Below, piece after piece: positions 1-8,530 of a stretch of 64,000 nt of DNA (positions are counted from its first letter, which is position 1; every line of letters starts with the position of its first letter). Both the position numbers and the translations under genes were made by a program. The notes under the pieces were generated by a model, which saw only the letters and a program-made list of their open reading frames with translations, ran no database searches and was not told where the DNA came from. The DNA is taken from positions 124,001 through 188,000 of the forward strand of contig NZ_PPXG01000010.1 of NCBI RefSeq assembly GCF_002909485.1, written 5' to 3'. Origin of the DNA: Stutzerimonas stutzeri (GTDB lineage Bacteria; Pseudomonadota; Gammaproteobacteria; Pseudomonadales; Pseudomonadaceae).

Positions 1-42
1 CTCGACCAGGCGCTCGGTAACTTCTAGAACTCGCGGATGCAT
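1..42 (-). CDS. edd: phosphogluconate dehydratase (Entner-Doudoroff), 5' end only
   Basis: Only the first 14 codons lie in the window, read leftward from the ATG at 42. The peptide begins MHPRVLEVT, which I recognise as the usual N-terminus of Pseudomonas Edd. Edd dehydrates 6-phosphogluconate to KDPG in the cytoplasmic Entner-Doudoroff pathway. A clear ribosome binding site (AGGAG at 49-53 on the complement) stands 6 nt before the ATG. The identification rests on a short match, so it is probable rather than certain. The leader carries a striking pair of palindromes, described separately. Confidence 0.6.
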   Translation of the reverse strand, partial: MHPRVLEVTERLVE

Positions 43-61
43 GCCTTACTCCTGCTGCAAA

Positions 62-101
62 ACTCAACTGTTTGTTGAACGACTCAACGTTTGGTTGAAA
101 G
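62..101 (-). promoter_or_regulatory. two tandem 20-bp palindromic repeats in the edd leader
   Basis: Two adjacent 20-bp units (62-81 and 82-101) match at 16 of 20 positions. Each contains TCAAC-N5-GTTGA (64-78 and 84-98). The half-sites therefore alternate TCAAC, GTTGA, TCAAC, GTTGA with starts at 64, 74, 84 and 94, exactly one helical turn apart. They lie 20-59 bp upstream of the edd start codon. This geometry is typical of cooperative binding by a dimeric regulator. It does not fit the TTGT-N7/8-ACAA site reported for HexR. The regulator is unknown. Confidence 0.55.
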
Positions 102-268
102 CTCTGACAACCATAAACCATCCAGGGTCAGTTGGCGTTCAGACACGACGCAACGCCGCCGCTCGAAGCAACGGCAGGCAAGTAGTTGGCACAATGGCTG
201 ATGGACGCAGGCTTGCGAGGAGGGAAAATGCGAGGGCAATGCCGATAAAAAACCTGAAAAATATGGTG

Positions 269-1039
269 TTACGGCGCCGGTTTCTCCTCAGCCGGCTCGT
301 CTGTAGCTTCTTCTGCATCCAACAGATCATCGAAATCTGTCTTGAGCCCCTGCTCCATGCCGTCAAGCTCGGCCAGCAAGCTGCGGAAGCTGGTTTGCTC
401 GGGTAGCGGCGCCAGAGGCTCGTCCGCAGCCTCATCGGCGCGTGCCTGCAAGGCAACAGGCACGGGCGCGTCCTCATCGTCGAGCATCGGCCGCAGCTCC
501 GGTTCCATCTCGCGCAGCACGGCCAGCGGCGGCAGCTCATCAAGGTTTTTCAGGTTGAAATGGTCGAGAAACTGGCGGGTGGTGGCGAACATCGCCGGCC
601 GACCAGGCACGTCACGATGACCGACCACGCGAATCCACTCGCGCTCCTGTAGCGTCTTGACGATCTGACTGTTGACCGCAACGCCACGGATGTCCTCGAT
701 CTCGCCACGGGTGATCGGCTGGCGGTAAGCGATCAGCGCCAGGGTCTCCAACAGCGCGCGGGAATAGCGCTGCGGGCGCTCTTCCCACAACCGACCAACC
801 CAGGGTGAAAAGCGCTGACGCACCTGCAGGCGGTAACCGCTGGCCACTTCCTTGAGCTCGAACGCGCGGCCCTTGCAGGATTTTTCCAGCACCTCAAGGG
901 CCTTCTTCAGCAGCGCCGAGGAAGGCCGCTCGCCTTCCTCGAAGAGTTCGCTGAGGCGCTCAAGGGAAAGCGGCTTGCCGGAGGCGAGCAGAAAGGCTTC
1001 GAGCAGCGAAGCGAGATCCTTGGGATCGGACAGGTCCAC
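269..1039 (-). CDS. scpB: segregation and condensation protein B
   Basis: 256-residue ScpB, the winged-helix (kite) subunit of the SMC-ScpAB condensin that compacts and helps segregate the chromosome. The tandem winged-helix core is at about residues 5-165. The tail (about 175-256) is acidic and low in complexity. The start chosen is a GTG at 1039 because AGGAG lies 6 nt upstream. A longer frame reaching 1102 would overlap scpA and has no such site. scpA ends 19 bp upstream on the same strand, so the two are surely co-transcribed. Confidence 0.9.
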   Translation of the reverse strand: MDLSDPKDLASLLEAFLLASGKPLSLERLSELFEEGERPSSALLKKALEVLEKSCKGRAFELKEVASGYRLQVRQRFSPWVGRLWEERPQRYSRALLETLALIAYRQPITRGEIEDIRGVAVNSQIVKTLQEREWIRVVGHRDVPGRPAMFATTRQFLDHFNLKNLDELPPLAVLREMEPELRPMLDDEDAPVPVALQARADEAADEPLAPLPEQTSFRSLLAELDGMEQGLKTDFDDLLDAEEATDEPAEEKPAP

Positions 1040-1058
1040 GATTGACTCCTGCAAATGC

Positions 1059-1880
1059 CTATTCGGTACGACTACGCACATGGATCGGCGCAAAGGGCTC
1101 ATTCTGCACCAGCTCGACCAGCAACTCCTTGATCAGCTCGAGCACGGCCATGAAGGTCACCACCACGCCAAGGCGCCCTTCCTCGATCCTGAACAGCGTC
1201 ACGAAGGGGACGAAGGCGCCGCCTTTCAAGCGTTCGAGCACTTCGCTCATACGCTCGCGGGTCGACAGCGCTTCGCGGGTGACCTGGTGGCTCTCGAACA
1301 TATCGGCACGGCGCAGCACTTCGGCCATCGACACCAGCAGCTCCTCGAGGCTGACATCCGGCAGCAGCTTGCGTGCCCGCGCCTCGGGCGCATCGAGGCG
1401 CGGCACCTGCAGGTCGCGGCCGACACGTGGCAGCTCGTCGATGTCTTCGGCAGCCGCTTTGAAACGCTCGTACTCCTGCAGCCGACGGATCAGCTCGGCA
1501 CGTGGGTCGTCTTCTTCATCGGCCACCTCGGCCGAGCGCGGCAGGAGCATGCGCGACTTGATCTCGGCAAGCATCGCGGCCATCACCAGATACTCGGCCG
1601 CCAGCTCCAGCCGCACCGACTTCATCAGCTCGACGTAGCCCATGTACTGACGAGTTATCTCCGCCACGGGAATGTCGAGAATGTCGATGTTCTGCTTGCG
1701 GATCAGGTAGAGCAATAGATCCAGAGGGCCTTCGAACGCTTCGAGAATGACCTCCAGCGCGTCCGGCGGGATATACAGATCCAGCGGCAGCTCGGTGACG
1801 GCCTCGCCATAGACCAGCGCCAGCCGCAGCTGCTCACCGGGCTGGATCGTTACGATGCTGTGAGACTCGCTCTGCTGCAT
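1059..1880 (-). CDS. scpA: segregation and condensation protein A (kleisin)
   Basis: 273-residue kleisin that bridges the SMC heads and binds ScpB. The N-terminal kleisin signature (FEGPLDLLLYLI, about residues 50-61) and the C-terminal winged helix (FVPFVTLFRIEEGRLGVV) are both clear. An ATG at 1886 is also open, but AAGG touches it directly. The ATG at 1880 has AAGG at 6-nt spacing and is preferred. It is followed by scpB and preceded closely by trpS, all on the minus strand. Confidence 0.92.
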   Translation of the reverse strand: MQQSESHSIVTIQPGEQLRLALVYGEAVTELPLDLYIPPDALEVILEAFEGPLDLLLYLIRKQNIDILDIPVAEITRQYMGYVELMKSVRLELAAEYLVMAAMLAEIKSRMLLPRSAEVADEEDDPRAELIRRLQEYERFKAAAEDIDELPRVGRDLQVPRLDAPEARARKLLPDVSLEELLVSMAEVLRRADMFESHQVTREALSTRERMSEVLERLKGGAFVPFVTLFRIEEGRLGVVVTFMAVLELIKELLVELVQNEPFAPIHVRSRTE

Positions 1881-1910
1881 GGACATCCTTGAGGCTGCGC
1901 GGGACGGCAG

Positions 1911-3116
1911 TCAGCGATAATTCAGGCCCATGGCCTGGCGTACTTCAATCAGCGTCTCACGGGCTTCGTCGCGGGCTCGGTCGGCGCCTTCGGCAAGGAT
2001 GCTGCGGACCAGGTCGGGGTTCTGCTCGTAGTCCAGTGCGCGTTCCTGCAACGGCATCAGATCGTTCCTGATCGAATCGATCAAGGGCGCCTTGCACTCC
2101 AGACAGCCGATACCGGCACCGCGACAGCCCTGCTCGGCCCACTGGCGCACAGCTTCATCGGAATGCACCAGGTGCATTTGCCACACCGGGCAGCGCGCCG
2201 GCTCACCAGGGTCGCTGCGATGTACGCGGGCCGGGTCGGTGGGCATGCGGCGGATCTTCTCTTCGATCTCGTTCGACGTGTCGCGCAGGTAGATGGCATT
2301 GCTGTTGGACTTGGCCATCTTGCCGCCGTCGAGACCGGATATCTTCGGCGAATCGCCGAGCAGCGCCTGAGGCTCGGGCAGCAACAGCTTGCCGCAGCCT
2401 TCCAGGTAGCCGTAGAGCCTCTCCTGATCGCCGATGGTGATGGTCTGCTGTTCCTTGATGATGGCACGCGCGGTGTTCAGCGCCTCGACGTCGCCCTGCT
2501 CCTGATAGGCCTTGCGCAAGCTGACATAAAGACGCGAAGTTTTCTTGCCGAGCTTGCGGATCGCCGCTTCGGCCTTATCTTCGAAGTCCGCCTCACGCCC
2601 ATAAATGTGATTGAAGCGGCGTGCCACATCGCGGGCGAATTCGATATGCGGCAGTTGGTCGGCACCAACCGGCACGAGCCCGGCACGATAGATCAGGATG
2701 TCCGCCGCCTGCAGTAGCGGATAGCCGAGAAAGCCATAGGTATCAAGATCCTTATGCTGCAGATTCTGCTGCAGCTCCTTGTAGGATGGCACCCGCTCCA
2801 GCCAACTCAGCGGACAGATCATCGACAGCAGCAGGTGCAGCTCGGCATGCTCGGGTACCTGCGACTGGATGAACAGCGTGGCGGAGCTTGGGCTGACTCC
2901 AGAGGCCAGCCAGTCCACCGCCATATCCATGATGTTCTGCGAAATCTCACCGGAGCTCTCGTAATCCGTGGTCAGCGCATGCCAGTCGACGATGCAGAAA
3001 AAGCATTCGTATTCATGCTGCAGCTTGACCCAGTTCTTCAGAACGCCGTTGTAGTGACCAAGATGGAGCCGGCCGCTGGGACGCATGCCGGAAACCACAC
3101 GTCGCTGTGAATCCAT
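1911..3116 (-). CDS. trpS: tryptophanyl-tRNA synthetase
   Basis: Class I aminoacyl-tRNA synthetase charging tRNA-Trp in the cytosol. The 401-residue product shows the HIGH-type motif HLGH at residues 18-21 and the KMSKS-type motif KMAKS near residue 260. It is longer than the roughly 335-residue E. coli enzyme because of an insertion after the KMAKS loop. This longer form occurs in pseudomonads. A TTG nine bases upstream would add three residues. The ATG at 3116 is chosen because GAG precedes it by 5 nt. Confidence 0.95.
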   Translation of the reverse strand: MDSQRRVVSGMRPSGRLHLGHYNGVLKNWVKLQHEYECFFCIVDWHALTTDYESSGEISQNIMDMAVDWLASGVSPSSATLFIQSQVPEHAELHLLLSMICPLSWLERVPSYKELQQNLQHKDLDTYGFLGYPLLQAADILIYRAGLVPVGADQLPHIEFARDVARRFNHIYGREADFEDKAEAAIRKLGKKTSRLYVSLRKAYQEQGDVEALNTARAIIKEQQTITIGDQERLYGYLEGCGKLLLPEPQALLGDSPKISGLDGGKMAKSNSNAIYLRDTSNEIEEKIRRMPTDPARVHRSDPGEPARCPVWQMHLVHSDEAVRQWAEQGCRGAGIGCLECKAPLIDSIRNDLMPLQERALDYEQNPDLVRSILAEGADRARDEARETLIEVRQAMGLNYR

Positions 3117-3170
3117 GGAGCTCAAAAGGGTGTCCTTGATTGATGTAATTCGGGCAGCTCGCTAGCCGGC

Positions 3171-3794
3171 TCAGACCATGAAAGGCGCGGGATCGCCACA
3201 ACCGACCCGCACCACTTCAGGCTGATCGTCGACCAGGCTGACCACGGTAGATGCCTCGAGGCCACCGTACCCGCCATCGATGATCAGGTCTACCTGATGC
3301 TCCAAGGCATCACGCATCTCATAGGGGTCGCTCATCGGCAACTCTTCGCCAGGTAGGATCAGGCTGACACTCATCAATGGCTCGCCCAGTTCTTCCAGCA
3401 GAGCCTGGGCAATCGGCAGAGCCGGCACGCGCAGCCCAATGGTGCGACGCTTGGGATGCAGCAGCATGCGCGGCACTTCGCGAGTAGCCGACAGAATGAT
3501 CGTGTAAGGCCCCGGCAGATGGGCCTTGAGCAGGCGGAATGCGGCGGTATCGACCTTGGCGAACAGCCCCAGCTGCGACAGGTCGCGGCAGGCCAGGGTG
3601 AAGTTGTGCTTATCGTCGAGCTGGCGCAGACGGCGGATACGTTCGATCCCGGCCTTGTTGCCCATCGAACAGCCGACGGCATAGCTGGAATCAGTCGGAT
3701 AGACCACCACCCCACCCTTGCGGATGATTTCCACAGCCTGTTTGATCAGGCGCGGCTGGGGGTTATCCGGGTGAATCTGAAAGAACTGGCTCAT
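3171..3794 (-). CDS. YciO/Sua5-family protein (threonylcarbamoyl-AMP synthase fold)
   Basis: 207 residues forming one YrdC/Sua5 domain, with the nucleotide-binding basic stretch and the conserved YPTDSSYAVGC segment near residue 35. The length and N-terminus (MSQFFQIHPDNPQ) match E. coli YciO rather than TsaC or Sua5. The YciO branch is a paralogue of the t6A-forming enzymes, and its physiological role is unclear. GGGAG lies 5 nt before the ATG at 3794. It sits directly after the PHP gene, as yciO and yciV (rnm) do in E. coli. Confidence 0.85.
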   Translation of the reverse strand: MSQFFQIHPDNPQPRLIKQAVEIIRKGGVVVYPTDSSYAVGCSMGNKAGIERIRRLRQLDDKHNFTLACRDLSQLGLFAKVDTAAFRLLKAHLPGPYTIILSATREVPRMLLHPKRRTIGLRVPALPIAQALLEELGEPLMSVSLILPGEELPMSDPYEMRDALEHQVDLIIDGGYGGLEASTVVSLVDDQPEVVRVGCGDPAPFMV

Positions 3795-3807
3795 GGAAAC
3801 TCCCTGT

Positions 3808-4674
3808 TCAGCTGGCAGCAGGTATGCGGCGCTCATGATCGAAATGTCTCCAAAGCGGCGACAGGTCCTCCGGCAAACTGCGGTACAACCCCAGCTCCGA
3901 CCAGTCCCCAGGCGCGTGGAAGTCGCTGCCCACCGTCGCCATCAGGCCGAATTCACGCACCAGCGTCGACAGCCCGCCGACCTGCTCCAACGGCTGCATG
4001 CCGTTGACCACCTCCAACGCGTGACCGCCTGCCTGGGCGAAATCGATTACCAGCCGACGCCGCTTGCTGCGGGTGAAATCGTACTGCCACGGATGCGCGA
4101 GGCTCATCCACGCGCCGGAATCGCGCAAGGTCTGCACCGTCTGTTCCAGGCTCGGCCAATGCTGCTTCACGTCACCGAGCTTGCCCGAACCGAGCCATTT
4201 ACGGAATGCTTCGGCGCGGTCACGCACATAACCGGCGCGCACGAGATAGTCCGCGAAGTGCGGGCGGGCCGGCGCATTACCACTGTCGCCGAGTTCTTGC
4301 TGAATCGCCCTTGCGCCCTCGAGCGCGCCCGGCATGCCCTTCGCTTCGAGGCGCTGGCCGATCAGCTCGGCGCGGCGCCAGCGACCATCGTGCAGAAGCG
4401 CGATAGCCTGCTGTAATGCCGGAGCATCAGCGGTGAAGGCATAGCCCAATATATGAATGGTAGCCCCGCTCCACAGGCATGAAAGCTCGATCCCATTGAC
4501 CAGCTGCATGCCCAGCGCCTGAGCCGTCGCTCGCGCCTCGGCGAGGCCATCCACCGTGTCATGGTCGGTTAGCGCCAGCATCTCGACGCCGCGCGCATGG
4601 GCGCGCTCCACCAATTTGGCAGGCGCCATCACACCGTCCGAGGCGGTGCTGTGGCAATGCAGATCGACAATCAT
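3808..4674 (-). CDS. rnm: PHP-domain phosphoesterase (YciV / RNase AM family)
   Basis: 288 residues. The N-terminal PHP metal site is visible as DLHCHS (residues 4-9) and LTDHDTV (about 38-44), with a later HP pair in LAHPW and a C-terminal GSDFH. In E. coli the homologue is a 5'-3' exoribonuclease and 3',5'-nucleotide phosphatase that matures rRNA 5' ends. The exact substrate here is inferred from family and gene order. The ATG at 4674 starts directly at the PHP motif. A GTG four codons upstream overlaps its own Shine-Dalgarno. Confidence 0.85.
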   Translation of the reverse strand: MIVDLHCHSTASDGVMAPAKLVERAHARGVEMLALTDHDTVDGLAEARATAQALGMQLVNGIELSCLWSGATIHILGYAFTADAPALQQAIALLHDGRWRRAELIGQRLEAKGMPGALEGARAIQQELGDSGNAPARPHFADYLVRAGYVRDRAEAFRKWLGSGKLGDVKQHWPSLEQTVQTLRDSGAWMSLAHPWQYDFTRSKRRRLVIDFAQAGGHALEVVNGMQPLEQVGGLSTLVREFGLMATVGSDFHAPGDWSELGLYRSLPEDLSPLWRHFDHERRIPAAS

Positions 4675-5085
4675 CGGGTAACGCACTCCAGTGAGGTGCT
4701 GACACCTCGAGAAAGAACCGTGAGACCTGGCGCAAAGATGGTCAACTGGCTGCCATCGCTGGAAACCAGACGCTCAGGTAAAAACGGCCGACTAGTCTAA
4801 CGCCGCGCCAGAGCTTTGGCTTGCCTCGTGTCATCGCACGATGGAACCACTGCCGGCATGCCTCCCTTCGCAGCTGATTCGACCACCAATCCTGTTTGCC
4901 GTGCGGTGGGCGATACGCCAGATCAAGCGCAGCGCTTCCGCCTTCAGCGCCGTTTGCTATGATGGCGCGCTATGCCGCAGAGGCAGCTGCCACGCGCCAT
5001 GAGGCCTCGGACAGGGCGTCAGCCAAGTCGCCACCGGGCTTTCAATTCCGCTTACAGACGCAACCCACGCGAACGAGGAACGACC
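4675..5085. other. 411-bp intergenic region between divergent genes
   Basis: I see no credible protein gene here. In P. aeruginosa a septation-protein (ispZ/yciB) gene belongs near this point, but the gap is too short for its roughly 540 bp. The only clear element is an extended -10 box serving the YciI gene, listed separately. Confidence 0.5.
4956..4963 (+). promoter_or_regulatory. extended -10 promoter for the YciI operon
   Basis: GCTATGAT with TATGAT at 4958-4963 matches 5 of 6 positions of the sigma70 -10 box, and the preceding bases resemble the extended TGn motif. No strong -35 box is visible 17 bp upstream. Transcription would start near 4970, leaving a leader of about 115 nt before the ATG at 5086. 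Confidence 0.4.
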
Positions 5086-5385
5086 ATGCTGTACGCCGTT
5101 ATCGCCACCGACGCACCGAATTCCCTGCAGGACCGCCTCGCCACTCGCCCAGCCCATCTGGCCCGCCTAGAGCAACTGAAGAACGAAGGCCGCCTGGTTC
5201 TCGCCGGTCCGCACCCGGCCATCGACAGCAATGATCCGGGCGAAGCCGGTTTCAGCGGCAGCCTGGTGGTTGCCGAGTTCGACTCCCTCGAAGCAGCGCA
5301 GCAGTGGGCGGACGCAGATCCCTATAAAGCTGCGGGCGTCTACGTGAGCGTGGTAGTCAAGCCCTTCAAGAAAGTGCTGCCCTGA
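5086..5385 (+). CDS. YciI-family protein
   Basis: 99-residue YciI/YCII-like ferredoxin-fold (dimeric alpha-beta barrel) protein. The family is small and cytoplasmic, with a conserved His/Asp pair near the putative active site. Its catalytic function is unproven in most bacteria. The HLARL and [10 protein letters not shown] segments (near residues 24 and 43) are typical. The ATG at 5086 follows GAGGAA by 6 nt. A frame opening at 4972 is not the start because its first 38 residues are unrelated low-complexity sequence. Confidence 0.85.
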   Translation: MLYAVIATDAPNSLQDRLATRPAHLARLEQLKNEGRLVLAGPHPAIDSNDPGEAGFSGSLVVAEFDSLEAAQQWADADPYKAAGVYVSVVVKPFKKVLP

Positions 5386-5458
5386 GCCGACACAGCCGGG
5401 ATAGCGAATCTGCCCGGCCGCTGGAGTACCACGGCCTCGATAGGAAATAGGAGTTCCG

Positions 5459-5836
5459 ATGCGTCAACGACCGCTTTCCCTGCTGTTTGCCCTGTCCCTG
5501 CTCGCCCCCGCGCTGCATGCCCAGGAAGAGCCGATAGAGCCTCCCACAACAGTGACCGAACCCACTGACTCCATTGAGTTCGAGGCGTTGGAAGTCGAAG
5601 CCGAACCGCAACTTGCAGGCCTGGCCGGCGATACCACTGAGGCACTGCTGCTGCGCTTGCGCGAGGAGAACAGACGGCTGCGCCTGCAACTGCAGACCGA
5701 ACAGGCGAAAGTGCTGCCAGCCATGTTGAGCGAGCAGCAGCAATGGTTCGCCGTTGGCGGCGCAGTCGGAGTCATCAGTTTCACCCTAGGCCTGCTGGTA
5801 ACGCGCGGCCGCCGCCGTCGCCAGTGGCTCAACTGA
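5459..5836 (+). CDS. small secreted or membrane-anchored coiled-coil protein
   Basis: 125 residues: a Sec signal peptide (residues 1-21, ending ALHAQ), an acidic Pro/Glu/Thr-rich stretch (22-55), a charged heptad-like segment rich in Leu, Arg and Glu (60-85), one membrane helix (96-113) and a C-terminal Arg cluster. Homologues in pseudomonads sit at the same place, between YciI and a response regulator, and have no assigned role. AGGAG precedes the ATG by 5 nt. The response-regulator start lies 14 bp downstream, so it may be co-expressed with the envelope-stress system. Confidence 0.7.
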   Translation: MRQRPLSLLFALSLLAPALHAQEEPIEPPTTVTEPTDSIEFEALEVEAEPQLAGLAGDTTEALLLRLREENRRLRLQLQTEQAKVLPAMLSEQQQWFAVGGAVGVISFTLGLLVTRGRRRRQWLN

Positions 5837-5850
5837 GTGCCAGAGCTGAA

Positions 5851-6528
5851 ATGAGTGAATTACTGCTTATCGACGACGACCAGGAGTTGTGCGAGCTGTT
5901 GATCAGCTGGCTCGCGCAAGAAGGTTTCGTCGCCCACGCCTGCCACGATGGCCAGAGCGCACGGCAGGCGCTGGCGCAACACCAACCAGCGGCAGTCATC
6001 CTGGACGTTATGCTCCCGGACGGCAGTGGCCTGGAACTACTCAAGCAGCTACGCAGCGAACATCCCGAGCTGCCGGTGCTGATGCTCTCGGGGCGTGGCG
6101 AACCGCTGGACCGCATTCTCGGTCTGGAGCTTGGCGCCGACGATTACCTGGCCAAGCCCTGCGACCCTCGCGAACTCACCGCACGTCTGCGCGCCGTACT
6201 GCGTCGAAGTCACCCAGCCGCAGCACCCAGCCAGGTCGAGCTCGGTGATCTGTGTTACAGCCCCGCCCGCGGCGTCGCCAGCGTTGGCGGCCACGACGTC
6301 AGCCTTACCCTGTCCGAAGGCCGCATTCTCGAGACATTGCTGGCGCAACCCGGGGAGCCGATCGACAAGCAAACCCTCGCCCAGCATGCGCTGGGTCGCA
6401 AACTGACCCTCTATGATCGCAGCCTGGACATGCATGTCAGCAACCTGCGTCGCAAGCTTGGACCGCATACCGACGGCAGTCCGCGCATCGTCGCGTTACG
6501 CAGCCGCGGCTATCTTTACTCGGCCTAA
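5851..6528 (+). CDS. CpxR-like OmpR-family response regulator
   Basis: 225 residues: receiver domain (1-118) with acidic pocket D8-D10 and phospho-acceptor D52 in VILDVMLPDG, then an OmpR-type winged helix (about 130-225) ending in the usual RGYLY. The start chosen is the ATG at 5851. An upstream frame overlaps the previous gene. A Spy-like gene and a CpxA-like kinase follow in order, so this is the DNA-binding output of an envelope-stress circuit. The order regulator-Spy-kinase differs from E. coli, where cpxP is divergent from cpxRA. Confidence 0.88.
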   Translation: MSELLLIDDDQELCELLISWLAQEGFVAHACHDGQSARQALAQHQPAAVILDVMLPDGSGLELLKQLRSEHPELPVLMLSGRGEPLDRILGLELGADDYLAKPCDPRELTARLRAVLRRSHPAAAPSQVELGDLCYSPARGVASVGGHDVSLTLSEGRILETLLAQPGEPIDKQTLAQHALGRKLTLYDRSLDMHVSNLRRKLGPHTDGSPRIVALRSRGYLYSA

Positions 6529-6532
6529 CGTC

Positions 6533-6548
6533 TTTACCCAGCCTTTAC
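6533..6548 (-). promoter_or_regulatory. CpxR-like box upstream of the Spy/CpxP-like gene
   Basis: TTTAC at 6533-6537 and 6544-6548 reads as GTAAA-N6-GTAAA on the complement, fitting the published GTAAA-N(4-8)-GTAAA CpxR site, with an 11-bp repeat (one helical turn). A possible -35 box, TTGACC, follows at 6565-6570. The box is 127-142 bp upstream of the Spy-like start. Autoregulation by the preceding CpxR-like protein is the simplest reading. Confidence 0.55.
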
Positions 6549-6674
6549 CGTGGGCTGACCGCTCTTGACCTTGCACTGCGTAGACTGAACTCATCCGGTC
6601 ACAGACCTGCCGTCAGCGCCCATCTGGATAGCGCGGCGGCACGGCCGGTTTCCCTACATAGGAGAGTTTTCACC

Positions 6675-7088
6675 ATGCGCAAATCACTCGTAGCCCTACT
6701 GTTCGCCGCAGCCCTGCCGACCTTTGCATTCGCGATGCCCGGCGGCATGCACGACGGCCATCACGGTGGCAAGAAGGCGCCGCACATGTTTCAGGACCTG
6801 GACCTGACCAAGGAACAGCAGCGCGAAATGCGCAAGCTGATGGGCCAGCAAATGAAGCAGCATAAGGAAATCACCCAGCGCTATCTCGACAAGCTGCCCG
6901 AAGCCGATCGCAAGGCCATGCAGAAGGACCTTGAAGCCAGCCGCGAAAAGACTCACCAGAGCATGCGTGCCCAACTCAAGCCCGAGCAGCAGAAAGCCTT
7001 CGACGAAAGCATCAAAAAAATGGAAGAGAAGCGCGCCGAACGCGCCGAATTCCTCAAGTGGAAAGCTGACCGCGATCAGAAGAACTGA
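6675..7088 (+). CDS. periplasmic Spy/CpxP-family protein
   Basis: 137 residues with a signal peptide (1-20, cleaved after AFA), a His/Gly-rich segment (about 22-34) that could bind metal, and an all-helical LTxxQ-family body with LTKEQQREM (about 44) and LKPEQQKAF (about 101). E. coli relatives CpxP and Spy are periplasmic; CpxP damps the CpxA kinase and Spy is a chaperone. Which role applies here is not decided by sequence. GGAGAG precedes the ATG. It stands between its probable regulator and sensor genes. Confidence 0.85.
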   Translation: MRKSLVALLFAAALPTFAFAMPGGMHDGHHGGKKAPHMFQDLDLTKEQQREMRKLMGQQMKQHKEITQRYLDKLPEADRKAMQKDLEASREKTHQSMRAQLKPEQQKAFDESIKKMEEKRAERAEFLKWKADRDQKN

Positions 7089-7183
7089 TCCTAGGACGCC
7101 TTCGTTAAACTGCCCGGCAGCGTCCGCCCGTCATTTGTGATGACAGCGCGGAGCTGACCGGGCTATTGCTGTGGAGAGGACCA

Positions 7184-8530
7184 GTGCGATCACTGTTCTG
7201 GCGCATACTCGCGACGTTCTGGCTGGCCATAGCCTTGGTGGCCGGCCTGGCCATGCTGCTCGGCCATGCGCTTAATCAGGATGCCTGGATTCTCAGCCGC
7301 CACCCGGCGCTGCAGGGGCTCGCCGAGACCTGGACCGAGGTTTATGAACGCCAGGGCCCGATTGCCGCGCAACGCCTGCTCGAGCAACGCCGGCATCGCT
7401 CCCGCGTCGACGTACAGGTACTGGCGGAGAACGGTCAACCGATTATCCGCGGCACTTTCTCTGACCGCGCTGCCGCACTTGAAGCACGCCATCAGGACCG
7501 CGAGCGTCACCTACCCTGGCGGCGCCTGACTGCCGATTACATCAGCCCCAATAGTGGCGAAACCTATCTATTCATCTACCGCATCCCACATCCCGAACTG
7601 CAGGCTTGGCACCGTGGAAGTCTGGCCTGGCCCTTGAGCGCCCTGGGCATCGCCCTGGTTGTACTGACGGGCTTCAGCCTGCTGCTTACCCTTTCCATCA
7701 CCCGACCGCTGGATCGCCTTCGCCGCGCAGTGCATGACCTCGGCCAGACCACCTATCAGCAGCAGTCATTGGCCCGGCTGGCCACGCGGCGCGATGAGCT
7801 CGGCGTGCTGGCGAACGACTTCAACCGCATGGGCGCGCGGCTGCAGGCACTGATCAGCAGCCAACGCCAGCTACTGCGCGATGTGTCCCATGAACTGCGC
7901 TCACCGCTTGCCCGGCTGCGCATAGCCCAGGCACTCGCAGAGCGCGCCAGCCCGAGCGAGCGAGAAGTGATCTGGCCGCGTCTGGCCAAAGAGTGCGATC
8001 GACTGGAAGCGTTGATCAGCGAGATTCTCGAGCTCTCGCGCCTTGATGCTGAACCTGGCGCAGTTACCCCCGTAGACCTGCCGTCGATGTTCGAGCAACT
8101 GAAGGACAACGCTCGCATCATCTGTCCAGCTCAACGCATCGACAGCCGGGTGGAGCCCGACGTGCGACTGAGCGGCTGGTCTGAAATGCTGGAGCGTGCG
8201 CTGGACAACCTGTTGCGCAATGCGCTGCGCTTCAACCCCGAAGGGATGCCGATCGAGCTGCGCGCGCAGCGTGAGGGCAACGAACTGGTACTGAGTGTCC
8301 GTGATCACGGTCCCGGCGTAGCCGAGGAATACCTGCCGCAACTGAGCGAACCATTCTTCCGCGCCCCGGGGCAGACGGCCGCCGGTCATGGCCTTGGACT
8401 GGCGATTGCCCGCCGCGCGGCAGAGCGCCACGGCGGGCAACTGCAATTGGCCAACCATCCCGACGGCGGCTTCATTGCCAGGCTGCGCTTGCCAGTATCT
8501 GGTGCCCAGCCCAGCGCTGCAGACGCTTAA
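7184..8530 (+). CDS. CpxA-like sensor histidine kinase
   Basis: 448 residues: membrane helix (about 7-28), periplasmic sensor loop (about 30-145), second helix (about 147-170), HAMP (about 171-222), HisKA with H236 in DVSHELRSPL, and a HATPase domain with N, G1 and G2 boxes (LRNALRFN, DHGPG, GHGLGLA). The start is GTG at 7184, 4 nt after AGAGGA. A TTG at 7166 is open but unsupported. The stop codon lies in a perfect palindrome shared with the convergent nitroreductase gene. Confidence 0.88.
   Translation: MRSLFWRILATFWLAIALVAGLAMLLGHALNQDAWILSRHPALQGLAETWTEVYERQGPIAAQRLLEQRRHRSRVDVQVLAENGQPIIRGTFSDRAAALEARHQDRERHLPWRRLTADYISPNSGETYLFIYRIPHPELQAWHRGSLAWPLSALGIALVVLTGFSLLLTLSITRPLDRLRRAVHDLGQTTYQQQSLARLATRRDELGVLANDFNRMGARLQALISSQRQLLRDVSHELRSPLARLRIAQALAERASPSEREVIWPRLAKECDRLEALISEILELSRLDAEPGAVTPVDLPSMFEQLKDNARIICPAQRIDSRVEPDVRLSGWSEMLERALDNLLRNALRFNPEGMPIELRAQREGNELVLSVRDHGPGVAEEYLPQLSEPFFRAPGQTAAGHGLGLAIARRAAERHGGQLQLANHPDGGFIARLRLPVSGAQPSAADA

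Noticed and set aside
64..111. HexR operator for edd
   Set aside because: No TTGT-N7/8-ACAA pair with correct spacing; the palindromes present have TCAAC/GTTGA half-sites instead.
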